A stretch of DNA of 42,724 nucleotides from Acidobacteriota bacterium (GCA_016870915.1 VFZY01000029.1:1-42724); one strand, 5' to 3'. Numbered from the stretch's first letter, positions 24,439-32,881 are shown. Numbers and translations are program-made. Notes: a model not told the origin generated them from the sequence alone.

Positions 24439-26430
24439 CTAGAATGACCATAACATGCTGGTAAAGATTGTGCTGGCGTCGTAGTTCTGGACGGGGAAGT
24501 TGCCACGGAAGCGCGGCTGCAGATTCTCGGTGTAGTGGTAACTCTGAAGGCCGAAGTTCCAGCGCACCTTGCTGTGAAACAGGATGGAGACCCTGGCGTA
24601 GGGGGACGCATAGGTGAGCGGAAAGCTTTGGTAGGGCTGGGTGACCGAACCGGAAACAGCGCTGGGGCGGGCGGTATCCTGAACGCGGCTGAAGCCAAGG
24701 GCGATATCGGCGCGGCCGGCTGTGAGGTGAGCGCCGGCGGTGGCCAGATGAATGTTGCTGAGGTAGTAGGACCGGTCACTGGTGAGATCGCCGGCGGCAA
24801 AGTAGGCAAGACCCGTGAGGGTATCCGTGTGGATCTTCGCGTAGCTGCCGTCCAGGGAGAGGCGTCGGCCCCGCGACCAGGACGCATCGGCGCCCACGTA
24901 CCGGTTCCGCGAACTGTGTGACCAGAGTGAGACGGAATTGGTGTTGTAGTTTGTCCGAGCCTGCAAGCCGAGCGTCAGGCTCTTTTGACGCCACTGGGCA
25001 CGGCCGGAGAAGGCATGATAGTTCCGCTCGCTGAGGGGCAGGAACGGGCGATCGGCCCGGCCCACCTCGGTATCCAGATTGATGGAAAGCGGCTTGGCGG
25101 GGCGCAGGCGGACGCCAAACTGGCCGGCGTTCAAGCGGTTCGATTGTTCGTGGCTGCGGGCGAACGGCGTGCCGCGCGGCAATCCGGAGGATTCGATGGA
25201 ACGAACCCGGCGGTCCGAGATAAGGTACCCGGCGCGAACCGAAGCGCGATCTCCCACTTGGAGCAGAGCGTCGGTGGAGTTGGACAAGGCCCGGATTCCC
25301 AGGAATTGGAAGTGGATGAGTTCGGTGTCAAGCGAGGCGTTGTTGATCTCGCGGTAATTGCCATCACCTTCCATGCGAGTGTGGTGGAATCCTGTGTGGT
25401 TGGTGAGGGTGAGCCGGCGGACGCCGGTGAAGGCCAGGGTGAGGTTGGCGTTTGAGACCGGACGGCGCGCATCGCCGAAGAACTGAAGCTGCCGGGTGCG
25501 GGCGGGGTTGGAACGGTCCGAACCGATGGCGGAGTCGTCAAAGGTGAACGCCCGGCGGCCAGCCGAGTAGTTGTAACGGGCGTTGACATAGAACACGCGG
25601 GCGCGTTCGTTCAGCAGGTTGAGCCGCCAGGACGGGGTGCTGCCGTGGTACGGCTCATTGCGGCGCAGCGAGGTGAGGTTGAACCGGTCTGCCGGATTGG
25701 CGCCCGGATGGGCTTCGCCGGCGCCGCCGGAGTCGTCCTTGAAGTACTCCCAGGCGCGCTGCCAGAAAAGCTTGTAGCCGCGCCGGGATGCCAGTTCGCC
25801 GCCGATGCGGTACTCGTTCTGCTCGCGCTGGATGTTGGTGGCAAACGGGAACTCGTCGCCCCGGGCGTCCCAAAGCTGCGTGGTGGCAAGGCCAGCGCCG
25901 GACTGGGTGTTGCGTGAATAGCCCAGGAAGAACCGGACGGAGGACTGAGGGAGGAGCCAGAGGGTTTGATCCTGCAGCCGCCGCACAGTGTCCAGCAGGT
26001 GCAGCCCGTTGCTGATGGCGAAGGAGGGGTTGAGATACTCGTTCGACCGCCAGAGCAGGTCATACCGGTAGAGCTTGTTCTTTTGAACGCGGAGCGTGGC
26101 GAACTGGTAGGGGTCATTGGCCAGGCCCTGGGTTTGCAGCAGGACTTCGTCAAACAGGCGTCCCTGGCCGTTCTTCGAATTCACCACGAGGCTGGAGCCG
26201 AATAGGCGCAGGCCGGAAGGGTAGTTAACGTCGCTGCGGTACTTGCCCCGGTCGCCCGTGACGTCCACCGACCGGTATCCCGTCTCCCAGCTTTGCAGAA
26301 TGTTGTATCCGCCGTAATCCTGGCCGCGGGGGCTTCCGACGGATTCCGCGGTGGGTGTCACCGGGGTCTGTGCCGCGAGAACCCCGGCGAGTGCGGGAAG
26401 GAGCCAGACTTTCAACATCGCGGGGTTCAC
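24439..26430 (-). CDS. MtrB/PioB-like outer-membrane beta-barrel of a porin-cytochrome conduit
   Basis: 663 residues. The GTG at 26430 overlaps the cytochrome stop (GTGA); the ATG four codons on (26418) is an equally good start. A leader ends in GVLAAQ. The mature protein is made of alternating beta-strands rich in Arg, Tyr and Asn with short turns, about 26-28 strands by eye, and a C-terminal aromatic residue (MLWSF), the usual barrel assembly signal. The strand phrase GYRSVDVTGDRGKYRSDVNYPSGLRL near the N-terminus resembles MtrB/PioB/DmsF proteins. The N-terminal CxxC seen in Shewanella MtrB is absent. Expected role: the sheath that holds the decaheme cytochrome across the outer membrane. 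Confidence 0.78.
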   Translation of the reverse strand: MNPAMLKVWLLPALAGVLAAQTPVTPTAESVGSPRGQDYGGYNILQSWETGYRSVDVTGDRGKYRSDVNYPSGLRLFGSSLVVNSKNGQGRLFDEVLLQTQGLANDPYQFATLRVQKNKLYRYDLLWRSNEYLNPSFAISNGLHLLDTVRRLQDQTLWLLPQSSVRFFLGYSRNTQSGAGLATTQLWDARGDEFPFATNIQREQNEYRIGGELASRRGYKLFWQRAWEYFKDDSGGAGEAHPGANPADRFNLTSLRRNEPYHGSTPSWRLNLLNERARVFYVNARYNYSAGRRAFTFDDSAIGSDRSNPARTRQLQFFGDARRPVSNANLTLAFTGVRRLTLTNHTGFHHTRMEGDGNYREINNASLDTELIHFQFLGIRALSNSTDALLQVGDRASVRAGYLISDRRVRSIESSGLPRGTPFARSHEQSNRLNAGQFGVRLRPAKPLSINLDTEVGRADRPFLPLSERNYHAFSGRAQWRQKSLTLGLQARTNYNTNSVSLWSHSSRNRYVGADASWSRGRRLSLDGSYAKIHTDTLTGLAYFAAGDLTSDRSYYLSNIHLATAGAHLTAGRADIALGFSRVQDTARPSAVSGSVTQPYQSFPLTYASPYARVSILFHSKVRWNFGLQSYHYTENLQPRFRGNFPVQNYDASTIFTSMLWSF

Positions 26431-27356
26431 CGGAGGAACCTCTGATCGCTATTCGACCCGTGGATGCGTAAGTGGCAGGTGGTGCAGTTCCGATACCGCG
26501 GGTCCGTCATGTTGTGGCTGGCGGACTGGGTGGAGATACCATCGCCAGTGCGGCCGAAGTTCCCTGCCCCGTTGTGGCACTCCAGGCACAGGGTGAAGAC
26601 CGTGGGCCGCCTCAGCAGGCGCGGATTCGTCGAACCGTGGGGGCTGTGGCAGGTCTCGCACCCGTCGACGCGTACGGCGGCGTGCTCGAAGACGAAAGGA
26701 CCGCGCTTATCGGTATGGCACTTCAGGCAGGCTTCCTCGTTGCCGAAGGCGTGATCCACCAGACGCGGCCGGCCGCCCATCCGCCAGGTGGGGGCGTTGG
26801 TGCCGTGCGGGTTGTGGCAATCCGAGCACTGCATGAACCCTTCATTCACACGGTGCTTAAACGGCATGTTGAACTGCGCCCGCACCTGGGTGTGGCAGCC
26901 GGTGCAGAGTTCGGACTGCTTCCTGGCCAGCAGGCTCTTCGATGAGGCTGCGCCGTGCACCGAATGACAGCTTGTGCAGGCCACCTTGGCCATGGTGTGC
27001 TCGCTGCGGTGGATGTTGGCTCGTGAAAGGTCCTTCGAATGGCAGGTGAGGCAGGCGTCGAGCGTGGCACGGCTGTCGAGCCCCTGGAAGGAGCGCGGCC
27101 TGATGGCCCGCTTCTCCTCAATGGTCTTCGCCAGACCGTGGCGCACGGAGCCCACGTGACAGCCTTCGCAGGCAGTGACCTGCGTTCCGCTCGCGACGGC
27201 CAATTTCTGATGCGGATTGCGGTGGAAGGTGCCTGCCTGGGCCGGGTGGCAGGTCTGGCAAGGGAGCCCGGCCGTGGACTGTTGCGCGTTGGCGGAGCCT
27301 GCCGGGCCTAGCCAAAACAACAGAACCGCGAGCAGGGACCTGATCGATAAGACCAT
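26427..27356 (-). CDS. Decaheme c-type cytochrome, DmsE/MtrA family
   Basis: 309 residues with a leader (residues 1-24, ending SANAQQ). Ten CxxCH haem-binding motifs are present in order: CQTCH, CEGCH, CLTCH, CTSCH, CTGCH, CSDCH, CLKCH, CETCH, CLECH and CTTCH. The spacing and length match periplasmic decahemes of the MtrA/DmsE/PioA family, which form a wire of ten haems through an outer-membrane barrel. The barrel is the next gene, overlapping by four bases. No MtrC-like surface cytochrome, DMSO reductase or inner-membrane quinol dehydrogenase is encoded in the window. Expression may be under the palindrome and TATAAT just upstream. Function could be electron export or import; the gene order alone does not say. 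Confidence 0.94.
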   Translation of the reverse strand: MVLSIRSLLAVLLFWLGPAGSANAQQSTAGLPCQTCHPAQAGTFHRNPHQKLAVASGTQVTACEGCHVGSVRHGLAKTIEEKRAIRPRSFQGLDSRATLDACLTCHSKDLSRANIHRSEHTMAKVACTSCHSVHGAASSKSLLARKQSELCTGCHTQVRAQFNMPFKHRVNEGFMQCSDCHNPHGTNAPTWRMGGRPRLVDHAFGNEEACLKCHTDKRGPFVFEHAAVRVDGCETCHSPHGSTNPRLLRRPTVFTLCLECHNGAGNFGRTGDGISTQSASHNMTDPRYRNCTTCHLRIHGSNSDQRFLR

Positions 27357-27365
27357 CTGCTTCTG

Positions 27366-27371
27366 ATTATA
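27366..27371 (-). promoter_or_regulatory. -10 box (TATAAT) of the cytochrome-porin operon
   Basis: The complement of 27366-27371 reads TATAAT, nine bases before the ATG at 27356. It is a perfect consensus -10 box. The -35 position has no good match, which suits an activator-dependent promoter, and a palindrome lies further upstream. The transcript would be leaderless or nearly so. Confidence 0.6.
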
Positions 27372-27404
27372 GGAACGACGGAACCGGGAAAACGGAGCCG
27401 GTAC

Positions 27405-27422
27405 AAATTGTTACAACAATTT
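27405..27422. promoter_or_regulatory. 18-bp perfect palindrome, probable regulator binding site
   Basis: AAATTGTT, AC, AACAATTT: two perfect 8-base half sites around a 2-base centre. It lies in the gap before the decaheme gene, with its centre about 55 bases upstream of the expected transcription start, a place typical of activators. The 2-base loop is too tight for a terminator of the gene on its other side. It resembles the dyads bound by LacI-, GntR- or MarR-type dimers, but the regulator cannot be named. Confidence 0.6.
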
Positions 27423-27450
27423 CACGGCTGCCAGGGCCGGACAGCGGCTG

Positions 27451-28113
27451 CTATTCGGCTGAGGTCAGCACGGAGAACCCGATTGTGACCACAAAGTTGT
27501 GGACCCAGCCGCCCAGCCCCCCGCCCTGGGCCGGTGAGATGACCTGGGTGGGAAACGGCGACAGATAATCGCGCACATCGAGCCGGATGAGGCGGTTTCG
27601 CCCGGTGCGGTACTTGATGCCGCCGCCGATGGCAATCAAGGGTTCGACCTGCGACGTCCGCGTGAGGTATGCAAATTCCGAGAGAGGCTGGACGGCGCGC
27701 TCTTCGCCGGTTCCGGAGAACTGCTTTACGCCGGCGCCGATGGAAAGATAGGCGCGCTTGGCATAGCCGGCGGGCTTGGTGTGCCAAAGGAAATCGTAGT
27801 GGATGGACTGGGAGCGCCCGGCAAAAGTCGCCTTGCTGGACCCGGATGAGAGCTTCAACCCGTTGAACTGGAATGCATACCGCACTTCTCCGCCGATGAC
27901 ACGGTACATGTCCTGGCCGATGTAGCCGGTAAAGGAAGCCTGGGGAGAGAACCCGGCTGTAGCCGAGGCCCGGTTCGCGCCGGTGGTGGAGATGGTCTTG
28001 GAACTATAAAAGGATGCGCCGCCGCCCGCGCCAAACTCAAACCGCTGCGCCAGGGCAGTTCCGGTGGACGTCAGACAGAGAACGGTGGCAAGAAACGGAT
28101 TTTGAGTGCGCAC
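27451..28113 (-). CDS. Small outer-membrane beta-barrel protein
   Basis: 220 residues from a GTG at 28113, chosen because it opens a leader (RTQNPFLATVLCLTSTGTALAQ); a TTG two codons earlier is possible. The mature part begins RFEFGAGGGASFY and consists of about eight to ten amphipathic strands with glycine turns, ending VVTIGFSVL, as in OmpA/OMP_b-brl barrels. No catalytic site is visible. It lies upstream of the decaheme gene on the same strand, with a gap of about 95 bases holding that gene's promoter, so it is probably a separate unit. Confidence 0.75.
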   Translation of the reverse strand: MRTQNPFLATVLCLTSTGTALAQRFEFGAGGGASFYSSKTISTTGANRASATAGFSPQASFTGYIGQDMYRVIGGEVRYAFQFNGLKLSSGSSKATFAGRSQSIHYDFLWHTKPAGYAKRAYLSIGAGVKQFSGTGEERAVQPLSEFAYLTRTSQVEPLIAIGGGIKYRTGRNRLIRLDVRDYLSPFPTQVISPAQGGGLGGWVHNFVVTIGFSVLTSAE

Positions 28114-28232
28114 GACCAACTATCGTCCGGCTGCCCGAAAAAAATCAGCGAGGCCTGAAACATTTGGCGAAATATTTTCACATCCAAAATAGATTCATCA
28201 GCGTCCTACATTGTGACGACAGGAAAACCGAT

Positions 28233-28427
28233 ATGACTCTCGTGATGACACTGCCACACCGAACCGAACCACGGGCCTTGGTGTATTGCCCGATCTGCAC
28301 CCACACGGTGGAAGCCAAGGTAGAGGCCGCCAAGCGCGGAACTCGGGTGGTTCCGGGACAGAAGTGCTCCCGTTGCCATTCCAGCCTGGATGCCGGCCAC
28401 GTTGTGCGCGTCGACCGGGCGGCCTAA
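28233..28427 (+). CDS. Small double-CxxC zinc-ribbon protein
   Basis: 64 residues from the ATG at 28233; an AGGAAA ribosome site lies six bases upstream. It has two Cys pairs, CPIC (near 19-22) and CSRC (near 45-48), about 22 residues apart: a zinc ribbon. Basic residues between them (KVEAAKRGTRV) suggest binding to nucleic acid or to a protein. No family is recognised. A second small Cys-pair protein follows on the same strand. Confidence 0.65.
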   Translation: MTLVMTLPHRTEPRALVYCPICTHTVEAKVEAAKRGTRVVPGQKCSRCHSSLDAGHVVRVDRAA

Positions 28428-28442
28428 AGCTCTCGCGGGCGG

Positions 28443-28448
28443 TATACT
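28443..28448 (+). promoter_or_regulatory. Possible -10 box (TATACT) of the second zinc-ribbon gene
   Basis: TATACT lies 19 bases before the TTG at 28468 and just after the stop of the first small gene. The leader would be about 12 bases and would include the GAAGGA ribosome site at 28455-28460. Confidence 0.4.
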
Positions 28449-28467
28449 GGTCTCGAAGGACCCGTTT

Positions 28468-28707
28468 TTGCCTCCCAAACGCCAACCGCCGAAGCCATCC
28501 CCACCCTCGAAAGTCGTGGAGCCCGACCTGTTGGCCGGCGCACGCGCCAGCCTGGAGGGGGATCGTGTGCCCCGGGTCGAGAAATGCAGCGTGTGCGCCG
28601 CCGCGGCCAGCGGAAATCCGGCGGAAAAGCTGTGCTGGGTCTGCCGTCACCTCAAGATCAGTGCCTGGAAAGATGCTGACCTGCAACAGGGCCAGCAGCA
28701 GGAGTAG
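28468..28707 (+). CDS. Small protein with two Cys pairs, probable zinc binding
   Basis: 79 residues from a TTG at 28468, chosen because GAAGGA lies seven bases upstream and the frame has no nearer ATG; a distant ATG at 28390 lies inside the preceding gene. The N-terminal 25 residues are Pro/Lys-rich (PPKRQPPKPSPPSK), followed by a short helix and then CSVC and CWVC pairs about 15 residues apart. The tail is polar (QQGQQQE). It may bind zinc. The gene ends four bases from the convergent propeller gene. Function unknown. Confidence 0.55.
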   Translation: MPPKRQPPKPSPPSKVVEPDLLAGARASLEGDRVPRVEKCSVCAAAASGNPAEKLCWVCRHLKISAWKDADLQQGQQQE

Positions 28708-28711
28708 CCGC

Positions 28712-29890
28712 CTACACCCACAACGGGTGGTCTGCCCCCTCGTCGTTCCAGCCTTTCGTGATCAGACGGCGCTTGCCGCCCGTCTTGTCCATCACCCAGA
28801 GTGCCGGCGCCTCACCCACCGCGGCACGGCAAAAGGCGATTGAGCGCCCGTCCGGGGACCATGCGGTGCGGAAGTTCCACACGGGCGGATCATCGTCCGT
28901 GATCTGGCGAATCGCCCCACTTTTCGTGTCGATGAGGCAGATTTCGGTGCCGCCGCGCGCGTTTTCGGGCTGGTAATCGCGGTTGAAGTGATCCGTGTCG
29001 GGCCGTTGGGGCTGGAAGGGCCAGGCAGTTCGGGACCCAGGCAGGGCTCGCGTATAGGTGATCCAGCGGCCGTCGGGCGAGATACGGGGCATGTTCGACC
29101 CTCCGCCGCGAGTCTTTGGATCGCCGTATGAGGTGGCAAACCACTGACGCATGCCGGTGGTGAGGGCCCGCTTCGAGCCGCCGCCGGCGCGGGCGAGGTA
29201 GAGATCGCTCCAGTCGTGGCCCGGGTCGGTGGCCGGGTGGCAGTGCTGGTAGAGCACCCAGTTGCCGTCCGGTGTCCAGCTTGTGCCGAAGTAGAGCTCG
29301 CCCTCGTCACCGGCGAGGACACGGCGGTTTCCGCCATCGAGATGGCAGGCTTCCACCCGATAACCTCGCGGCTTCGATTTGCCGCCGGTGCAGTGAAACG
29401 CCACCTGCTGGCCATCCGGGCTGAGGCTGACGCCATAGGTGAACCCTTCACCTGGCTTCGTGATGGCTTGCGCGCCCGTGCCGTCGAGATTCATGGAATA
29501 AAGACGCTGCTCGCCGTCGATCACCGGCAGGACCAGAAGACGGTTTCCGCCGCCGAGCAGGGGCCCCGGGGCGTAGAACGGCGCGAGGCGGTCTTGTTCG
29601 AGGATGGGCGAGAGGGACCCGGTGACCAGATCATGAATCCAGATCCGGCTGCGCGCGGTCCCTTTCCAAGTCTCGCGGTTCTCGACGCTCATCAGGATCA
29701 CCCGGCGCCGGTCGGGAAACACACTGACGGGCTGCCAGGAGACCTGATTGGGAACGTCGAACTCAAGGAAACGAAGACCGGTGCCGGCGGCGTTCACCAC
29801 TCCGGTGCGGCCGCGGGAACTGAAGAGAATGCGGGGCGGGGCCGGCGGGAGGGCCGCCGCAAGCAGAGCACGGCGCGTAGGAAGAGGCAC
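28712..29890 (-). CDS. TolB-like WD40/PD40 beta-propeller protein, Tat-like leader
   Basis: 392 residues from the GTG at 29890. This start follows the upstream stop by four bases and opens a short twin-arginine-like leader (PTRRALLAAALPPAP); the frame is open further upstream, but those codons overlap the preceding gene. The body has repeated PD40 phrases: LSPDGQQVAFHCTGG, WTPDGNWVLYQH, ISPDGRWITYTRA, WSPDGRSIAFCRA, typical of six-bladed propellers that bind peptides or sugars. No peptidase domain follows. It is the last of three minus-strand genes with a membrane protein and a TIM-barrel protein. Confidence 0.8.
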   Translation of the reverse strand: MPLPTRRALLAAALPPAPPRILFSSRGRTGVVNAAGTGLRFLEFDVPNQVSWQPVSVFPDRRRVILMSVENRETWKGTARSRIWIHDLVTGSLSPILEQDRLAPFYAPGPLLGGGNRLLVLPVIDGEQRLYSMNLDGTGAQAITKPGEGFTYGVSLSPDGQQVAFHCTGGKSKPRGYRVEACHLDGGNRRVLAGDEGELYFGTSWTPDGNWVLYQHCHPATDPGHDWSDLYLARAGGGSKRALTTGMRQWFATSYGDPKTRGGGSNMPRISPDGRWITYTRALPGSRTAWPFQPQRPDTDHFNRDYQPENARGGTEICLIDTKSGAIRQITDDDPPVWNFRTAWSPDGRSIAFCRAAVGEAPALWVMDKTGGKRRLITKGWNDEGADHPLWV

Positions 29891-29894
29891 GGGG

Positions 29895-30395
29895 TCAGCG
29901 CTCCTCGCTTTCCGCGATCTCAGAACGGATCGCGTCGACGTCTGTGAACCGCACGGTGAGACCGCGGCGCCGGCGTACGTCGGCTTCCGGCAGATCGATG
30001 CGGGCGGTGACCATGCGGTCAAACGATTCGCCGGGTCCAACGCGGTCGCCGGTCTTGAACGTGGGGTTATAGCGCGGGCCGGCGGCGGGAAAGAATTCGA
30101 AGAGACGATCGACATCGGCATCGGCGGCGGTGGCGCCGGTGACGGTATCCCCCTTGGCGGTGTCGAGCGTCACCAGAACGTCGCGGACAATGAAGTTGTG
30201 CTTGGACGGGTTGGTCATGCGCAGATCGATGAAAACGGCTGTTCCGTTCTCATCCAGAGCCTGCGTGCGCACCTTCTGGATGCGGCCGGTGATCTCGATG
30301 TGGCTGGGGCGGTTGGCGCGCAAGGCGATGGCGATGCCGATTGCCAGGAGCGCCACGGCCACTCCGGCCATCAGGATGACACGCTTGGCCGGCAT
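29895..30395 (-). CDS. Membrane-anchored periplasmic protein, unknown function
   Basis: 166 residues. One N-terminal membrane segment (VILMAGVAVALLAIGIAIALR, residues 6-26) is followed by a beta-rich domain outside. Phrases HIEITGRIQKVRTQ, TAVFIDLRMTNPSKHNFIVRDVLVTLD suggest a LEA-14/FxLYD-like sandwich, in which a strand pair ends in a conserved Asn-Pro turn. No catalytic motif is visible. It lies between a sugar-isomerase-like gene (8 bases) and the propeller gene (4 bases), so the three are probably one operon. Confidence 0.72.
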   Translation of the reverse strand: MPAKRVILMAGVAVALLAIGIAIALRANRPSHIEITGRIQKVRTQALDENGTAVFIDLRMTNPSKHNFIVRDVLVTLDTAKGDTVTGATAADADVDRLFEFFPAAGPRYNPTFKTGDRVGPGESFDRMVTARIDLPEADVRRRRGLTVRFTDVDAIRSEIAESEER

Positions 30396-30403
30396 GGAAG
30401 GCC

Positions 30404-31333
30404 TTACGATACCTGCGATCCGACGAGCCGCAGCATCTCCCGGATGGAAAGATGCGACTTCTCGATCAGAGTGCCGTCGAAGTAGTGTGTTTCAAGGCCC
30501 ACCTGGCCGGCGTAGCCATCCTTGGCCAGGGCGCTGAAGATGGCGGCCCAGTCGAGCTTCTCGGGTTCGTTGAGAATGCTCTTGCCCTTGACCTGGACGT
30601 TCCAGATTTTCTTCTTCGGTAGCAGGTTGTAGCCTTCAGGGAACGCGGGCTCCTTGCCATTGGCGCCGTTGAGCGGGTCCCAATTTAGGCCAAATGCCTT
30701 GGACCCCACCATCTTCACCAGGCGCGCCATCTCAGCGCAGGTGGCGACGTTGCATGCGGTCTCGTTCTCAAGCAGGAGGCGGATGCCCTCTTTTTCCGCG
30801 AGTTTGGAAAGTTCGCCCAGGATGTCCGCGATGCGCTGGAAGTGCCTCTCCGGTTCCGCCGTGCGCATGAAGGCGAAGACACGAACGTTCTTGACCTCAA
30901 AGATATGCGCGGCGCGGATGGCATCGACCAGTTCCGGCATGCGGCGCTCATAGCGCGATGTGTCGAGGGCCAGACGCTTTGCCCGTGTCTCCGGCGTCTC
31001 GTTCCTCCGCAGCGGTGTTTCGGCGCCGGGCAGAAGATACTTGCACATACTGGTATTGAGGAATGACACCTTGAGGCTGGAGTCTCGAAACTCCTGGGCA
31101 GCGGCGCGAAGATCGGCCTCCGGCAGCCGGAAGTACTCTTTTCGCAGGCCTGGCACGGATCTCAATTCCACCCAGGGCACACCGTAGTGGCGCGCAAAAT
31201 CGATGGCCTCACGGGGCGTCTTGCCCACTTCGTCGGTGAGGACGCTCAGGTCGGCCTTGGTGATTCGGTTGGGCTTGGCGAACGCCAAGGGCGCGGCGCC
31301 CAGCGTGGTGAGTACGGTACGGCGAGACAGCAT
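30404..31333 (-). CDS. Sugar phosphate isomerase/epimerase-like TIM-barrel protein, Tat-like leader
   Basis: 309 residues. The leader MLSRRTVLTTLGAAPLAFA is a short twin-arginine signal, so the protein is probably exported folded. The remainder is an AP-endonuclease-2-like TIM barrel: GVPWVELRSVPG, LKVSFLNTSMCKY, KNVRVFAFMR, IRLLLENETACN, GLNWDPLNG, VQVKGKS and GQVGLETHYFDG. Conserved Glu, Asp and His residues for metal are present at these strands. Substrate probably a free sugar or cyclitol. First gene of a three-gene minus-strand operon and divergent from the M16 peptidase pair. Confidence 0.88.
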   Translation of the reverse strand: MLSRRTVLTTLGAAPLAFAKPNRITKADLSVLTDEVGKTPREAIDFARHYGVPWVELRSVPGLRKEYFRLPEADLRAAAQEFRDSSLKVSFLNTSMCKYLLPGAETPLRRNETPETRAKRLALDTSRYERRMPELVDAIRAAHIFEVKNVRVFAFMRTAEPERHFQRIADILGELSKLAEKEGIRLLLENETACNVATCAEMARLVKMVGSKAFGLNWDPLNGANGKEPAFPEGYNLLPKKKIWNVQVKGKSILNEPEKLDWAAIFSALAKDGYAGQVGLETHYFDGTLIEKSHLSIREMLRLVGSQVS

Positions 31334-31391
31334 AAGGGGGTATCTGACAGTCCAGGATAGCGCGGCTTCCGGCCGGTGTCGATGCCTCCGA

Positions 31392-31397
31392 TATGAT
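31392..31397 (+). promoter_or_regulatory. Possible -10 box (TATGAT) of the M16 peptidase operon
   Basis: TATGAT ends eight bases before the ATG at 31406. The purine run GAGGGAG touches the ATG, too close to act as a normal ribosome site, so a leaderless transcript is likely. Confidence 0.45.
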
Positions 31398-31405
31398 TGA
31401 GGGAG

Positions 31406-32881
31406 ATGTCAGTTGCGCTCGCCCTCATCGCGCTCGCCCAATCGCTGCCGGATTTCGAAAAGCGGGTCACCGAATTCACGCTGCCGAATGGTCTGCATTT
31501 CATCCTTTTGGAGCGCCATCAGGCGCCGGTGGTGGCGTTCCACACTTATGTGAATGCCGGGTCCGTGGATGACCCCGCGGGCAAGACCGGGATCGCACAC
31601 ATGTTCGAACACATGGCGTTCAAGGGAACGCCCGAGATCGGGACGGCGAATGCGTTGGCGGAGCGCAAGTCGTTGGAGGCGGTGGAGAAAGCGTACGACG
31701 CGCTGGCTGTGGCGCGTGCGGAACCGCGGCCGGATGCGGCGCGTCTCAAGACCTTGGAAGAGCAGTTGGGGGCGGCGATCGAGAAGGCGGAAGAGTTCGT
31801 TGAGCAGGACCTCTACACGCGCATCCTGGAGGAGAACGGGACCGCGGGTCTCAATGCCTCGACGAACACCGATTCGACGAACTACTTTTCCGCCATGCCC
31901 GCCAACCGGATGGAACTGTGGTTCCTGATGGAGTCTCAGCGATTTCTGAGGCCCGTGATGCGGCAGTTCTACAAGGAACGCGACGTGGTGCGCGAGGAGC
32001 ACCGGATGCGCATTGAGTCCAGTCCGCAGGGAAAGCTGATCAACGAACTGACGAACATCGCGTTCGCCGCGCATCCCTACCGTGTGGGACCGGCGGGCTG
32101 GGCATCCGACATCGAAGAGCTGCGGGTGGCCGATGCCGACGATTTCCGGAAGCGCTTTTATGTGCCCGCGAACATGACGATAGCCATCGCCGGCGATGCG
32201 TCGCCCGCCGAGGTGAAACGGCTCGCCGTGAAGTACTTCGGTCCTCTGCCGAAAGCGCCCCTGCCGGTGCGCCGCATCACGGCTGAGCCCGAGCAATCCG
32301 GAGAGCGGCGGGCGGCGGTGGAGTCGCCATCCGAACCTCTGGTGGCGATTGGCTACAAGCGTCCCGATCAGCATCACGCGGACGACCCGGTGTTCGACGT
32401 GATCGACGGACTGCTAAGCGGCGGCCGAACCGGGATCTTCCACAAGGAACTGGTTCGCGACAAGCAACTGGCCTTGGGAGCCTATAGCGCGGCGGCGTTT
32501 CCCGGCGGCAAGTATCCAAACCTGTTCCTTATCTTCCTTGCCCCGAACGCGGGGCGGACGGTGGCCGAGTTGGAGAAAGCGGTAACCGGTATTCTGGAAC
32601 GTCTGGCGGCCCAACCGGCGGAAGAGGCGGCATTGAAGCGGGTGAAAACCACACTTCGGGCGGGACTAATCCGGCAGTTGGACACCAACACGGGTATGGC
32701 CGAAATGCTGGCCTCCTTCCATGTGAACTACGGCAGTTGGAAGGTACTGTTCACAGGCCTGGATGACATTGAAAAGGTCACGCCGGCCGATGTGCAGCGG
32801 GTGGCAAAGACCTACTTCCGGGACCGGGGAAAGACCGTGGTCTACATTTCCGCCGCCGCCCCCGCGGAGGTGAAGCGATGA
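31406..32881 (+). CDS. M16 zinc metallopeptidase, catalytic subunit
   Basis: 491 residues from the ATG at 31406, with a very short leader (MSVALALIALAQS). The inverted zinc motif HMFEH is at residues 65-69, with the further Glu ligand in REEHRMR (near 197). An insert of about 55 residues rich in Lys and Glu (coiled-coil-like) lies between the motif and the substrate region. The C-terminal M16C domain follows. Such two-gene M16 proteases work as a clam-shell of a catalytic and a non-catalytic half and degrade peptides in the periplasm. It overlaps the next gene by four bases. Confidence 0.92.
   Translation: MSVALALIALAQSLPDFEKRVTEFTLPNGLHFILLERHQAPVVAFHTYVNAGSVDDPAGKTGIAHMFEHMAFKGTPEIGTANALAERKSLEAVEKAYDALAVARAEPRPDAARLKTLEEQLGAAIEKAEEFVEQDLYTRILEENGTAGLNASTNTDSTNYFSAMPANRMELWFLMESQRFLRPVMRQFYKERDVVREEHRMRIESSPQGKLINELTNIAFAAHPYRVGPAGWASDIEELRVADADDFRKRFYVPANMTIAIAGDASPAEVKRLAVKYFGPLPKAPLPVRRITAEPEQSGERRAAVESPSEPLVAIGYKRPDQHHADDPVFDVIDGLLSGGRTGIFHKELVRDKQLALGAYSAAAFPGGKYPNLFLIFLAPNAGRTVAELEKAVTGILERLAAQPAEEAALKRVKTTLRAGLIRQLDTNTGMAEMLASFHVNYGSWKVLFTGLDDIEKVTPADVQRVAKTYFRDRGKTVVYISAAAPAEVKR

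Noticed and set aside
26427-27356. Reading the decaheme gene as part of a DMSO reductase locus because of its DmsE likeness
   Set aside because: No molybdopterin reductase or its partners are encoded in the window, so that function cannot be supported.
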